This document shows, in pieces, positions 37,034 to 48,356 of a stretch of DNA of 64,000 bases. The position numbers and the translations under genes were made by a program. The DNA comes from Nageia nagi (Eukaryota > Pinophyta): positions 39,680,001 to 39,744,000 of the forward strand of contig JBITNC010000001.1 in the NCBI GenBank assembly GCA_050084985.1, given 5' to 3'. Position 1 is the stretch's first letter; every line of letters starts with the position of its first letter. A model generated the notes under the pieces. It did no database searches. It had not been told where the DNA came from and saw only the letters and a program-made list of their open reading frames with translations.

Positions 37034-38080
37034 TTATTTTTCTTTACACTTTTTTCCTAGTTTAATAAATACATTTGGATCTCTTGAATCCATACATCTC
37101 TTACATGATGTAATATGTTTATTGATGTTGTAATGCACTCATATCTCATCACCAAGGTTAAGAGTTACAATGGGAGCCACACCTACAAAACTTTTCATTT
37201 TTCTAGGCATAAAGTCATATTTATCATTTTCATATTCCATAAAATCATAATTTGTTGGACTACTTGTGCCTTTGGAGTTGTTTATATATCCTACATACAT
37301 TTTGTATCTTTTATTTATGATGTTGCAATTTCACACATATCATATTTAGCCATACTAACAAAATATGATGTTAATATCCTCCAATCCATAATATTGTAAA
37401 TTGGCCCATAAAATGGCATTAATGATTCTTTTTTAGTGAATGGATGAACCTATAAATTTAATAATATAAACAAACCCATGCTTGCATTAGGTATATTAGA
37501 AGGTTTAATCATATATGAATGACCATAATAAGTGAATTATTCATAAGCTTTTGGAAAATGTTTTTTGATTGGCTATGCACCATGTGCCTTGAAGTCATAG
37601 GTAGACTTGTATAAATATACAACATTAGGTGTTAAATGTAGATCACCAACACTCTCATTTGATAGCTAAACTAAATCAACATTTGGTAGCTAGAATCGAT
37701 GAAATCATCCTTCATTTCTTATTCTTGTACATTATTTTTATTTATCTTCATCTGATGAATCTACATATTCTATAATTTTATCCCTAAACCAATGGGATAT
37801 TTCTTAATCATAGGAGGTAATGCTCCCTCTATATTAGGTAGACCATTAATTTCATAATAATGTATTTCTACATCTCCCCTTTGATGTTTTTCCAACCCTT
37901 ACATGTTGAACAACCACATATAATTATTTCTCTATAATAAAGAGTGATAGGGTCACTAAATCCTTCTATCACATTTTCATCCATTGGTTCAGCTCCTAGA
38001 AATGCACATCCTATTAGGTACAACTCTATGGATACTTTATCTCTTCCAATTGAATACTTAATTGAGGTTAATAAGAATTT
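37034..38080 (-). pseudogene. SET-domain-like gene, decayed, within the CACTA locus
   Basis: Minus-strand coding remnant. The 5' part (about 38075-37880) reads IKYSIGRDKVSIELYLIGCA, FLGAEPMDENVIEGFSDPIT and CGCSTCKGW. A broken middle (GLPNIEGALPPMIKKYPIG; RDKIIEYVDSSDED) leads to SVGDLHLTPNVVYLYKSTYD. The 3' part looks like a SET domain: YMIKPSNIPNASMGLFIL (37518-37465; G-x-G-like entry), MPFYGPIYNIMDW (YGP box), frameshift near 37320, YVGYINNSKGTSSPTNYDF (FINxxxGxxPN-like) and VAPIVTLNLGDEI-stop-VHYN (GEE-x-x-x-Y-like), ending at TAA 37034-37036. SET proteins methylate lysines on histones or other proteins. The assignment is from motif order only. The gene is inactivated by stops and shifts. 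Confidence 0.5.
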
Positions 38081-38164
38081 TCATCAAGCCTAGTATAAAC
38101 ATCAATACAAATAAGAAAATCCTTCATGAAAAAATTTAAAATCAAATTAAATAGTCATGCATGC

Positions 38165-38563
38165 TAATTAATTACCTCACAATCATCATCATCATGTGAA
38201 GATGAAGATTGAACATGATCATGTAACATTATCCACAATATTAACTAATTAATAAAAGAACATAATTTCATAAAAGTGAAAATTTAATTGATTTAAAATT
38301 TCTACTTATTTAATAAAATTTGAGTATACATTCATAATATATACCTCATTTTCATATTAAGATATGTCTATTCTCCTAGGATGAATGTTTGTTGCTATTT
38401 TGTCTTCATCATCTGATGATGAAATATATGTCCTCCTCTCATGAATTAATGGTAGTATAGGATCATCATTAGATGATATGTCATCAATAGTTTTAGCCCT
38501 TGATATATTGATCACCAACCTAATGATGATGTTGATAATAATATCACTAACATGGTTCAACAT
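38165..38563 (-). pseudogene. Acidic exons upstream of the SET-like gene
   Basis: A 68-codon open segment (38563-38357) rich in Asp/Ser (ISSNDDPILPLIHERRTYIS, SSDDEDK) and a second short piece at about 38228-38165 (LHDHVQSSSSHDDDDCE) ending at a GT donor. Both lie on the minus strand just upstream of the SET-like gene and may be its 5' exons or a separate acidic ORF. No family recognised. The start of the telomere-like array is only about 40 bp upstream of 38563. Confidence 0.3.
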
Positions 38564-38601
38564 TGAGAAATATAATTAGAAATAATGGAATTTAAGTTAA
38601 A

Positions 38602-41525
38602 TGTTTAGTGTAAAGGTTTAGGATGAAGGGTTTAGGATTTAAGATTTAGGATGTAGGCTTTAGGGTTTAAGTTTTATGGTTTAGGGTTGAGGATGTAGGG
38701 TTTAAGGTTTAGGATGTAGGATTTTGGTTTTACATTTAGGTTTTAGGATGTAGGGTTTAGGGTTTATTATAAAGGGTTTAGGGTTTAGTATGTATGGTTT
38801 AGGGTTAAATATTTAACATTTAGGGTTAAACATAGGGTTTAGGATTTAAGGTTCATTATTTAGGGTTTATGATGAAGGGTTTAGGATGTAGGATTTAGGG
38901 TTTATGATGTAGGGTTTAGGGTTTAGGATGTAGGGTTTACAATTTAGGGTTTAAGGTTTAAGGGTTATGGTTTGGGATGTAGGTTTTAGGGTTTAGAGTT
39001 TAGGGTTTATGATGAAGGAGTTTAGGGCTTAGGGTTTAGGATGTAGGCTTTAGGGTTTAGGATGAATGGTTTAGGGTTTAGGGTTAAATACTTTAACTTT
39101 AGCATTAAACATAGGATTTAGGATTTAACATTCAATGTTTAGGGTTTATGATGAAGGGCTTGGGGTTTAGGATGTAGGATTTAGGGTTTAGAGTTTAGGA
39201 TGTAAGGTTTAGGGTTTATGGTTTAGGATGTAGGGTTTAGGATTTATGATGAATATTTTAGGGTTTAGGTTTTATTATGAAAGGCTTATGGTTTATTATG
39301 TAGGGTTTAGGATCAAGTGTTTAGGGTTAAATATTTAAATTTTAGGGCTAATGTAGGGTTTAGGATTTAAGGTTCAAGGTTTAGGATTTATGATGAAGGG
39401 ATTAGGGTTTAGGATGTAGGATTTAGGGTTTAGGATGTAGGGTTTAGGGTTTATAGTTTAGGGTTAAGGGTTAAGAGTTTAGGTTTTATGATTTAGGGTT
39501 TAAGGTTTAGGGGTTAAGGTTTAAAATCTAGGCTTTAAGGTTTATGATGAAGAGTTTAGGGTTTAAGATTTATGATGAAGTGTTTAGGGTTTAAGGTTAA
39601 ATATTTAAATTTTAGGATTAAATGTAGGGTTTAATATTTAAGGTTCAAGCTTTATGATTTATGATGAAGGTTTTAGCATTTTGGATGTAGGTTTTAGGGT
39701 TTAGAGTTTAGGGTTTAAGGTTTAGGAGTTAATGTTTAAGATGTAGGATTTAGAGTCTATGATGAAGGGTTTAAGGTTTAGGGTTTATGATGAAGGGTTT
39801 AGGATTTAGGATGTAGGTTTTAGTGTTTAATATTTAGGATTTAGGGTTAATAATTTAGGGTTTAAGGTTTTGGATGTAGGGTCTAGGATTTATGATGGAG
39901 GGTTTAGGGTTTATGGTTTATGTTATAGGGTTTAGGATGAAGGGTTTAGGGTTGAGGATAAAGGGTTTATGTTTTTAATATGTAGGGTTTAGGGTTTATG
40001 ATTTAGTGTTTAGGATGTAGAATTTAACATTTATGGTTTAAGGTTTAGGGATTAAGGTTTAAGGATGTAGGGTTTAGGATTTATGATGAACAGTTTAGGT
40101 TTTATGGTTTATGATGAAGGGTTTAGGGTTAAATATTTAAAGTTTACAATCAAATGTAGGATTTAAGATTAGGTTTTAGGTTTATGATAAAGGGTTTAGG
40201 ATATAGGATTTAGGGTTTATGATGTAGGGTTTAGGGTTTACAATTTAGGGTTTAAGGTTTAGGATGTAGGGTTTAGGGTTTATGATGAAGAATTTAAGGC
40301 TTAGAATTTATGATGAAGGGTTTAGGGTTTAAGATTTAGGATGTAGGGTTTAGGATGAAGGGTTTAGGGTTAAATATTTAAATTTTAGGATTAAATGTAG
40401 AGTTTAGGGTTTAAGGTTTAGGTTAAGGTTTAGGGTTTACAATTTATGATGAAGGGTTTAGGGTTTATGATGTAGGATTTAGGGTTTAGGGTTTAAGGGT
40501 TAAGGTTTAGGATGTAGGGTTTAGAGTTTATGATGAAGGGTTTAGGGTTTAAGGTTTATGATGAAGGGTTTAGGGTTTATGATGTAGGGTTTAGGGTTTA
40601 TGATGTCATGTTTAGGGTTTGTGGTTTAGGTTTTATGGTTTAGGGTTTAGGGTTTAAGGTTTAGGATGTAGGTTTAGGGTTTATGATGAAGAGTTTAAGG
40701 GTTAGGGGTTATGATGAAGGGTTTAAGGTTTAGGTTTATAATGTAGGGTTTAGGATGAACGATTTAGATTTAAATATTTAAAGTTAAGGTTAAACATAGG
40801 GATTAGGATTTAAGGTTTAGGGTTTAGGATTTATGATGAAGGGTTTAGGTTTAAGGTTTATGTTATAGGGTTTAGGATATAGGTTTATAGTTTACAATTC
40901 AATTTTTAAGAGTTAAGGTTTAGGATGTAGGGTTTAAGGTTTATGATTAAGAGTTTAGGGTTTAGGGTTTATGATTTAGGGTTAAATATTTAAAGTTTAG
41001 GTTAAACATAGGGTTTAGGATTTAAGGTTCAAGGTTTTTGATTTATGATGAAGGGTTTAGGGTTTAGGATGTAGGATTTATGGTTTAGGGTTTAAGGTTT
41101 AGGTGTAGGGTTTAGGATGTAGGGTTTAGAGTTTATGATGAAGGGTTTAGGTTTAAGCTTTATGATGAAGGGTTTAGGATTTACAATATAAGATTTAAAG
41201 TTTAGAGTGTAGGGTTTAAGAATTAGGGTTTACAATTTAGGATGTAGGATGTAGGGTTTAGTGTTTAAGATGTAGGATTTTGAGTTTACATTTTGGGTTT
41301 AGGATGTAGGGTTTAGGATTTAGAATTTAAGGTTTAAGATGTTGGTTTAGGATGTAGGGTTTGGGGTTTAGAATTTAAGGTTTAAGATGTTGGGTTTAGG
41401 ATGTAGGGGTTGGGTTTAGGGTTTAAGGTAGGGGTTAATATTAATGGTTTAAGTTTAAATATTTAGGGTTTAGGGTTTAAAATATTTTTAATTTAGGTTT
41501 AAATATTTAGGGTTTAGTGTTTATC
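38602..41525 (+). repeat. Telomere-like (TTTAGGG-derived) degenerate array 1
   Basis: About 2.9 kb of tandem heptamer-phase sequence with the G-rich strand on plus. Basic heptamers are TTTAGGG plus variants TTTAGGA, TGTAGGG, TTTATGA and TGAAGGG, often ordered as 21-bp trimers. A longer module containing GGTTAAATATTTAAA and ...TTAAATGTAGGGTTTAGG recurs near 38802, 39079, 39325, 39595, 40126, 40366, 40760 and 40976. No coding sequence. Interstitial telomere-like arrays are known from several plants, notably gymnosperms. Confidence 0.9.
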
Positions 41526-42235
41526 TTTTTTATATTTTTTGCAAATATACATCAAATAATCTATATGCTTAATTATTTTATCATGAAATACAATATGGTT
41601 ATCTTTTTTACAACTTCACAAATTGATTAAATCTTATCAATGTGAATGATGTGAAGATTATCATTAAAGTTTTAAATTTCCTAAAATGTATAGTAGTCAA
41701 GTGTTAAAATAAGGTAGGATGGTAAAACTATAAGCTAGGTTTACCATATCTTATCAATGAGTCATATAATGGTATATTGGAAGTGGTCATTACAACTCTA
41801 ACTCCACCATTGAAATCTAACCCTTGCCTATCCAATGTGAGATCCAGGCTTAATATGGTAGCTAAAAAGGCTTCTTAGGGTTAAGTCTCAGCATGGTTAC
41901 TAAATATGTCCCCATTTTGCAATGGGGCATTAGGGATGTTGTCAGGTGAGTAGTTAATGGTTTGCCAAGAGTATCAACCCTCAATGATGTAGCCAATAGA
42001 CTAGCGAGTCAATTGGTGTTGCCCATGAAACTCTTATCTCCCTTATTTATAGTCATTTAAAGGAAAGTAATTACTCATATCCTAAGGGAAGACTACCTTG
42101 GTGATCAAATATAGTGTAGCCCACTCTATGGCTCAATAATTATGGTGGTGAAAACTTAAGAAAATTAGAATCAATGGTTGGTTATTACCTCCCACTCATT
42201 TATGTTCATTTTAAAGACATCATATATATGCATCT
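41526..42235. other. Non-repetitive island between tandem arrays
   Basis: About 0.7 kb of mixed-composition DNA with no convincing ORF. Contains one copy of a 110-bp duplicated segment (41741-41850). Confidence 0.5.
41741..41850 (+). repeat. Duplicated 110-bp segment, copy 1
   Basis: TTACCATATCTTATCA... then ATAATGGTATATTGGAAGTG and GTCATTACAACTCT, matching 42642-42750 with scattered changes. Direct orientation. Confidence 0.8.
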
Positions 42236-42910
42236 AAGAAAAAAATAACTACATTAACATTGCACTAACATTAACACTAACATCATATTAAATATATTAG
42301 CATAACATTAACATCTAGTTATCTAAATTAGCATGGCATTAACATCGAATGAACACTATCATCACATTAACTATATTAACACAATATTAACATAACATTA
42401 ATGTCGCATTATCTATATTAGTATGACATTAATATCATATTAACATTAACATTGCATTAACTATATTACCATGGTATTAACATCGCATTAACACTAATAT
42501 CTCATTAACTCAACTAGCATAATATTAACATCACATTATCCATATTAGCATGGCATCAATATATCATTAACAATAACATAACATTAAAATAATATGAACA
42601 TAATATTAACATCAAATTGCATCAAATATTGACATATAACATTACCATATCTTATCACCAAGTCACATAATGGTATATTGGAAGTGGTCATTACAACTCT
42701 GCCTCCACTATCAACAATCTAACCTTTGTCTAATCAATGTGGGCTTCAAGTTCGATGATGTTAACATTAAAATTAACATATAACATTGATATTACTATAA
42801 CATTAACATTGATATAGCATTAACATACCATTACCATTAACATTGACATTAACCAACATTAATGTATAGTATTCATATTGATGTGACATTAACTGTTGAC
42901 ATGATATTCA
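42236..42910 (+). repeat. Degenerate ATTAACAT-type tandem array
   Basis: Dozens of imperfect copies of 9-12 bp units such as CATTAACAT, CATTAACATCG and TATTAGCATGG, interrupted by the second copy of the 110-bp duplication. Low-complexity; no coding signal. Confidence 0.8.
42642..42750 (+). repeat. Duplicated 110-bp segment, copy 2
   Basis: Second copy of 41741-41850, embedded in the ATTAACAT array. Confidence 0.8.
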
Positions 42911-43957
42911 CATATTTAATTAAAACCCATAGCATCAAATCCTAATCCAAAAACCCTAACTTGACTCCTAACCCTAACATTATCATTGTACATATTAACA
43001 TAAGTACATTAACATTAACAAAGCATTAATGATATCATAATATTAAAATTGTATTTTATTAATTTAATAGTATTTAAAATTTAATTTTTTTATAAATTAA
43101 TCTAAATTATTTATGTATTTTTTAAAATATTTAATATTTTTAAAAGTAAATATTTATGAATTTAATATAATATTTTTTAAGTATTTTTTATCTAAATATG
43201 ATTTAAAATTATTTAATATTTTAAGTATTTTTAAAATTATGTAATGTAATATTTTTATTTTTGTTGATGTTTTTTTTTTTTTCAATCATGATGCATTGCT
43301 TTGAGCATCAATGCATCAAGATGATCATGCAATCAAAAAAAATAAAAGGGGCATACCCCACATGCCCCAATAATCATTCATTTAGTCAAATATCACAAGA
43401 GCGATAGGGAAAAGAGTGTTTATCATGGGAGAGGGTGACATAAGGGTCAAATTTGAATAAAATCAAACTATTTTCTATTAGATCCAATTCAAATTTGTCA
43501 AATTCATAGCCAGATTCAAAGGTTAGTATACTAAATCTAATTATTTACTTTCTAAAACATTTTTACAATAAATATTTAATATTTTTTAATGGAAATAGAA
43601 TATTTTTGCATGTATTTGATATTTTTATATTGAATTATAAAAATCAAAAAAGACCTTCAAAATTGAACAAAAATAAAAACCCTAAATCTTAGGCCATGAA
43701 AACCCTAGAATCTAGATAAAAAGTAGGGTTTACAAAATTAAACGTAGGGTTTGGAAAAAATACTAAGGTTTACAAAATTAAACTTAGATTTAAAAAAAGA
43801 ATTCCAAAATTTGCAAATTAAGGTTTTCATTTTGCTATAAAAATTTAAAAATTTTGAAAAATTCATAAAAAAAAAAAAAATAGAAAAACATACCAAGAAA
43901 TCCTATAGCTCCTTTTTTTTGTCTTTGTTATATGAAAATGACCATATGATCTCCAAT
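42911..43957. other. AT-rich spacer with scattered telomere-like fragments
   Basis: Contains ACCCTAAC-type C-rich telomere pieces (about 42950-42980), a strongly AT-rich stretch (43020-43260) and a palindromic patch (43289-43368). No gene seen. Confidence 0.5.
43289..43318. other. Perfect 10-bp inverted repeat (hairpin)
   Basis: TGATGCATTG, a 10-base loop, then CAATGCATCA. A second, shorter inverted repeat (GGGGCAT / ATGCCCC, 43348-43368) lies 30 bp away. Could be a structured repeat or a miniature element end. Confidence 0.6.
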
Positions 43958-44450
43958 TTTGTAAAAGTTTAGGGTTAATATTAGTAAAAATTTAGGGTTA
44001 AAGTTTTGTTAAACTTTAGGGTTAAATTTTGTAAGAAATTAAGGTTAATTTTAGCTTAAAATGTAGGGTTAATTTTAACTAAATTTAGGGTTAATTTGAC
44101 TCAAAATTTAATGTTAATTTTTGTATAAAAAATTAGGGTTAATTTTTGTAAAAATTTAGGGTTAATTTTTTATTTAAATTTAGGATTAATTTTTTAAAAA
44201 ATTTAGGGTTAATTTTTGTAAAAAAAATAGGTTATTTTTCGTAAAAAATTAGGGTAAATTTTAACTTAAAACTTGGGGTTAATTTTTGAAAAAATTTAGG
44301 GTTAATATTTATTAAAAATTTAGGATTAATTTTTGAAATTTAGGGTTAATTTTTGTAAAAATTAAGGTTAATTTTTGTAAAAATTAAGAGTTAATTTTTG
44401 TACAAAAAATTAGGGATAAATTTTGTAAAATATTTAGGGTTAATTTTTAG
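43958..44450 (+). repeat. About 25-bp tandem array of TTTAGGGTTAATTTTTGTAAAA type
   Basis: About 20 imperfect copies of a unit made of a telomere-like TTAGGGTTAA core plus an AT-rich tail (TTTTTGTAAAAA). Unit length about 22-28 bp. Confidence 0.85.
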
Positions 44451-46130
44451 GTTTTAGGTGTTTGGGTTAGGGTTTAAGGGTTAGGGATTTGGGTTCAATT
44501 TTATGGTTAAGAATTAAGAGTTTTGGGATTATATATGGTTAGCATTTAGAGGATTGGATTAAGGGTTTATGTTAGGGTTTAATTAAGGGTTTGGGATACG
44601 ATTGGTAGTTAGGGTTTTATTTTAATGTAACTTAAAATTTAATTTATAATTTAATTTAATTTAAATTTTAAACATATAATATTTTATTATTTATAAATTT
44701 TAAAAATATAATTCAGGTTAGGGGTTTGGGTTTAGGTGTTAGGTGTTTGGGTTAGGGTTTAAAGTTTGGGTTAGAGTTTAAGGGTTAAGGGTTTGGGTTA
44801 GAGTTTAAGGGTTAAGGTTGGTTAGAGTTTAGGGTTAAAAATTAAAAAATTTAGGGTTATATATGGTTAGGAATTAGGGGTTTGGATTAAGGATTAAGGT
44901 TTTGGGTTAGTGTTTAATTAAGAGTTTGAGTTACAATTAGGAGTTAGGGTTTTATTTTAACATAACTTAAAATTTCATTTATAATATAATATAATTTTTA
45001 ATTTTAAACATATAATATCTTATTCTTTATAAATTTTAAAAATATAATTGAAGTTAGGGTTTAGGTTTAGGTGTTAGGTGTTTAGGTTAGGGTTTAAAGG
45101 TATGGGTTGGAGTTTAGGGTTAATAATTAAGATTTTTTAGGGTTATATATGGTTAGGAATTAGAGGTTTGGATTAAGAATTAAGGGTTTGGATTAGTGTT
45201 TAATTAAGGTTTGAGTTATGATTAGGAGTTAGTTTTTATTTTAATGTAACTTAAAATTTAATTTATAATATAATTTAATTTTAAACATATAATATTTTAT
45301 TATTTATAAATTTTAAAAATATAATTTAGGTTAGGGGTTTAGGTTTAGGTGTTAGGTGTTTAGGTTAGGGTTTAAAGGTATGGGTTAGGATTTAAGAGTT
45401 AAGGATTTGGATTTAAGTTTAGGCTTAATAATTAAGATTTTTGGGGTTATATATGTTTAGGATTTAGGTGTTTAGATTAAGGATTAAGGGTTTGGATTAG
45501 TATTTAATAATGGTTTGAGTTATGATTAAGAGTTAGGGCTTTATTTTAACGTAACTTAAAATTTCATTTATAATATAATTTAATTTTAAATTTTAAACAT
45601 ATAATATTTTATTATTTATAAATTTTAAAAATATAATTCATGTTAGGGCTTTAGGTTTAGGTGTTAGGTGTTTGGGTTAGGGTACAAAGGTTTAGGTTAG
45701 GGTTAGGGGTTATGGTACTTTAAGGGTTAAGGGTTTGGGTTAGGGTTTATGTTAGGATTTAAGGGTTAAGAGTTTGGGTTTGAGTTCAAGGTTAGGGTTT
45801 TATGGGTTTGGATTTGAGTTAAAAATTATGGTTTACAAGTTATGGTTAGGAATTAAGGGTAAGGGTTGTAATTTAAAGAATATGGTTAGGATTTATTAAG
45901 AATTATGGTTAGGGTTTAAGGGTTAGCGGTTGGGGTTAGGGTTCAAGAGTTTACATTTTATTTAGGGGTTATAGTTTAAGGGTTAAGAATTTAAGTTTGT
46001 GTTGAGGGTTTAAGATTTAAGTTAAGATTTAGGGTTTAAGAATTAAGAGTTTGGGAATGAGTTGAGAGTTAAGAATAAAGATATTAGGGGTTATATTTGG
46101 TTAGGATTTAGGGTTGATTAGCAATTTGGG
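44451..46130 (+). repeat. Telomere-like array 2 with about 300-bp higher-order units
   Basis: TTAGGG/GGGTTTGGGTTA-type repeats. Four copies of an AT-rich insert (AACATATAATATTTTATTA, then AAATTTTAAAAATATAATT) followed by GGTTTAGGTGTTAGGTGTTT occur near 44630, 44963, 45245 and 45551, spaced 333, 282 and 306 bp. Beyond 45670 the array is simpler telomere-like. G-rich strand on plus, as in array 1. Confidence 0.88.
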
Positions 46131-46363
46131 TTACTCATCAATATTGTTGTAACTAATTGACATAAATTAAAATAATAGAGGCATGTCGCTTTTACAAAGT
46201 TAACATCCTAAATTTCTTCCATCATATTCATATTGCAATATGTCCCAATGAAAACCTTTATAAATCTAATATTGGCATACTATGTTAGATTTATTAAATT
46301 GAATAGTTTTAATTTTTTTATACTAATAATATTTTTTATTATTATATTTATTTAGTGATTATC

Positions 46364-47985
46364 ATGGTCGATGATAGGAGGGGAAAGAAGCCAAAACCTC
46401 CAAAGTCAATTACAAGCAAGAAGGGCTTTGTAAGTATTTATTTATGAATGTGATTTGTTCAATTTTTATTTAATAATATTTATTTCAAAAGAAAAAATTA
46501 ACTTTATTTTTTTACCTTTTTAACAGAGTAAGGCAATGGCCAAACTTTATAAAATGGCCACACAATGGACACAAATGAGTGAGATTGATAGAGAAATTAA
46601 TAGACAAATAGGAATTGGACCTTTATCTATTAGACCTTTTGGGCCTACTACTAGCATAGATCGACCATCATTGAAGGGCTCATCACCAGATGGTAACATT
46701 ATTTATTTTTTTAATTTTAAAAAATTTATTGAAGTTACCTTTTATTAATTAAATGTTACATTCAATAAAGATAATATAAGTAATATGGTAATTGTAAATG
46801 TATAATTAGTCAATATGGAAATTGTATTTGCAACATGTAAGGGCACTAATGACATTGAGATTAAGGTGGATGACAAGGGTGTTGTAATTAAATATTAGAA
46901 TGGTAAGAATTGATTTAAAAAAAATATATTTATTTTGGAATATATTAATTTACTAATATTATTAAATTCTCTTCAAGAGATTTTTTTATGACACTCTCAA
47001 GAAACACACTTTCCACCAGTTCGATCCCACCATAGATCTCAAGTGGAAAAAACAAACTGAAACAGGTATATATATAATTTTTATGCTTAATTTTATACTT
47101 AATTTTTTTATAAATTATTATTAATAGTACATTTTACTTAATTTTCAATTCATTTTTAAAAAAATTATGTATTATGCAGTAAAATAAAGAGTTATAGATA
47201 TCTTGAAAAGAGAATTTGGTGATGCATGGATTCCAAAATGGGCATTGCAACAAATGGGCAAGAATTTAAATTGGAGGAAAGATAAAATAATGAATAAAAT
47301 TAAGAAACTTTTTAAAAATCAACATAAAGGAATTAGGCCTACAAATGTTGACAAGAAGGTGTGGAAGAGCCTAACGAAGAAGGTGGAGGAGGAGGAAGCA
47401 CATAGAGAATCCACTGTTGAACCATTATGATTTGAAAAAGCTACAAATGTCTGATACAACACATCTTCCATGAAATATACCCATAAGTTAGGTAAAGCAA
47501 GAAATGTAGGGATCAAAATAAGATATGTATGAATAGTTATATATATTAAATTATTTATTTCATATTTTATGCATGAATAGTTATATAATTAAGTTATATG
47601 TATAAAATATTATTTAAGTAAATATGTATTTTTGCAATATGATAATATGGTTGGTATCCTACAAAAGATGAAGTAAAATTTACCCTAAAAAATACTTTTC
47701 AAGCACTAGTCTTGAAAATAGCTTTCAATAATATAAGTAATATTTAAGTATTTTTTAATTAATTATATTATTTTAATATTGACTCATAAAATGTTTAGTT
47801 TTGCTTATTTACTAATTTTTAGTTGATTATTCTTTGCAAGGTGAGGAGGATCGATCAGAGGATGGCCAAGAGGAGGGTGACCAAGAGGAGGGTGAAGAGG
47901 AGGGTGACTAGGAGGGGTGGCAAGTTTTTAGAATGGATGAAGATGATGAAGAATACACTAGGTGTGGTCATGATAGTGAATGATC
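46364..47985 (+). pseudogene. CACTA ORF1-like (transposase_24-like) gene, multi-exon, stop-containing
   Basis: Plus-strand gene whose frame survives splicing at GT-AG sites. Exon 1 46364-46429 (MVDDRRGKKPKPPKS...KKGF, basic), exon 2 46527-46692 (SKAMAKLYKMATQWTQMS..., GPLSIRPFGPT), exon 3 46811-46902 (DIEIKVDDKGVVIKY, stop), exon 4 about 46978-47065 (FYDTLKKHTFHQFDPTIDLK), exon 5 47180-47530 (RVIDILKREFGDAW; NWRKDKIMNKIKKLFKN; RPTNVDKKVWKSL; stop; SSMKYTHKLGKARNVG), exon 6 from 47841 (EEDRSEDGQEEGDQEEGEEE, acidic). The pattern of WKD...W..L...KN/...YTH..G matches plant CACTA ORF1/En-Spm (Ptta) proteins. Stops are TAG, TAA and TGA. The exon 3-4 junction loses frame. No upstream promoter identified. 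Confidence 0.45.
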
Positions 47986-48356
47986 CATTACCACACATTT
48001 GTAAACTAGGTGTGGACATTTTTTGTTGATTAATTAAGATTATACACATATGATTACCATGCATTTGTACACTAGGCATGGACATTTTTTGTTGATTGAT
48101 TAAGATTATACACATATTATTATTAATTTAATGTGCTATATTATTTATACATAATATATTTTCAATTTTATTCTTATTATGCTTATATTTTATATTTTAA
48201 TTTTTTTACTTTTAATGTATTATTTGAATGTATTTTGAATGAATGTATCTCAAATGCATATATATTACATTTAATGTACTTGAATGTATTATACTCTACA
48301 AAAAAGAAAAGAAAAAAATGGTAATAATAAATAATTTTATTTTTTTGAATTATAAT

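Noticed and set aside
37115-37399. 94-codon plus-strand ORF across the SET-like region
   Set aside because: Antisense to the SET-like frame, which has a motif series; this ORF has none.
42236-42910. CRISPR-like array in the ATTAACAT repeats
   Set aside because: Units are 9-12 bp, degenerate and without unique spacers, in a plant-type nuclear context.
38602-46130. A true chromosome end in the window
   Set aside because: Repeats are degenerate, interrupted by other DNA and followed by 18 kb of transposons, so this is interstitial telomere-like sequence and not a telomere.
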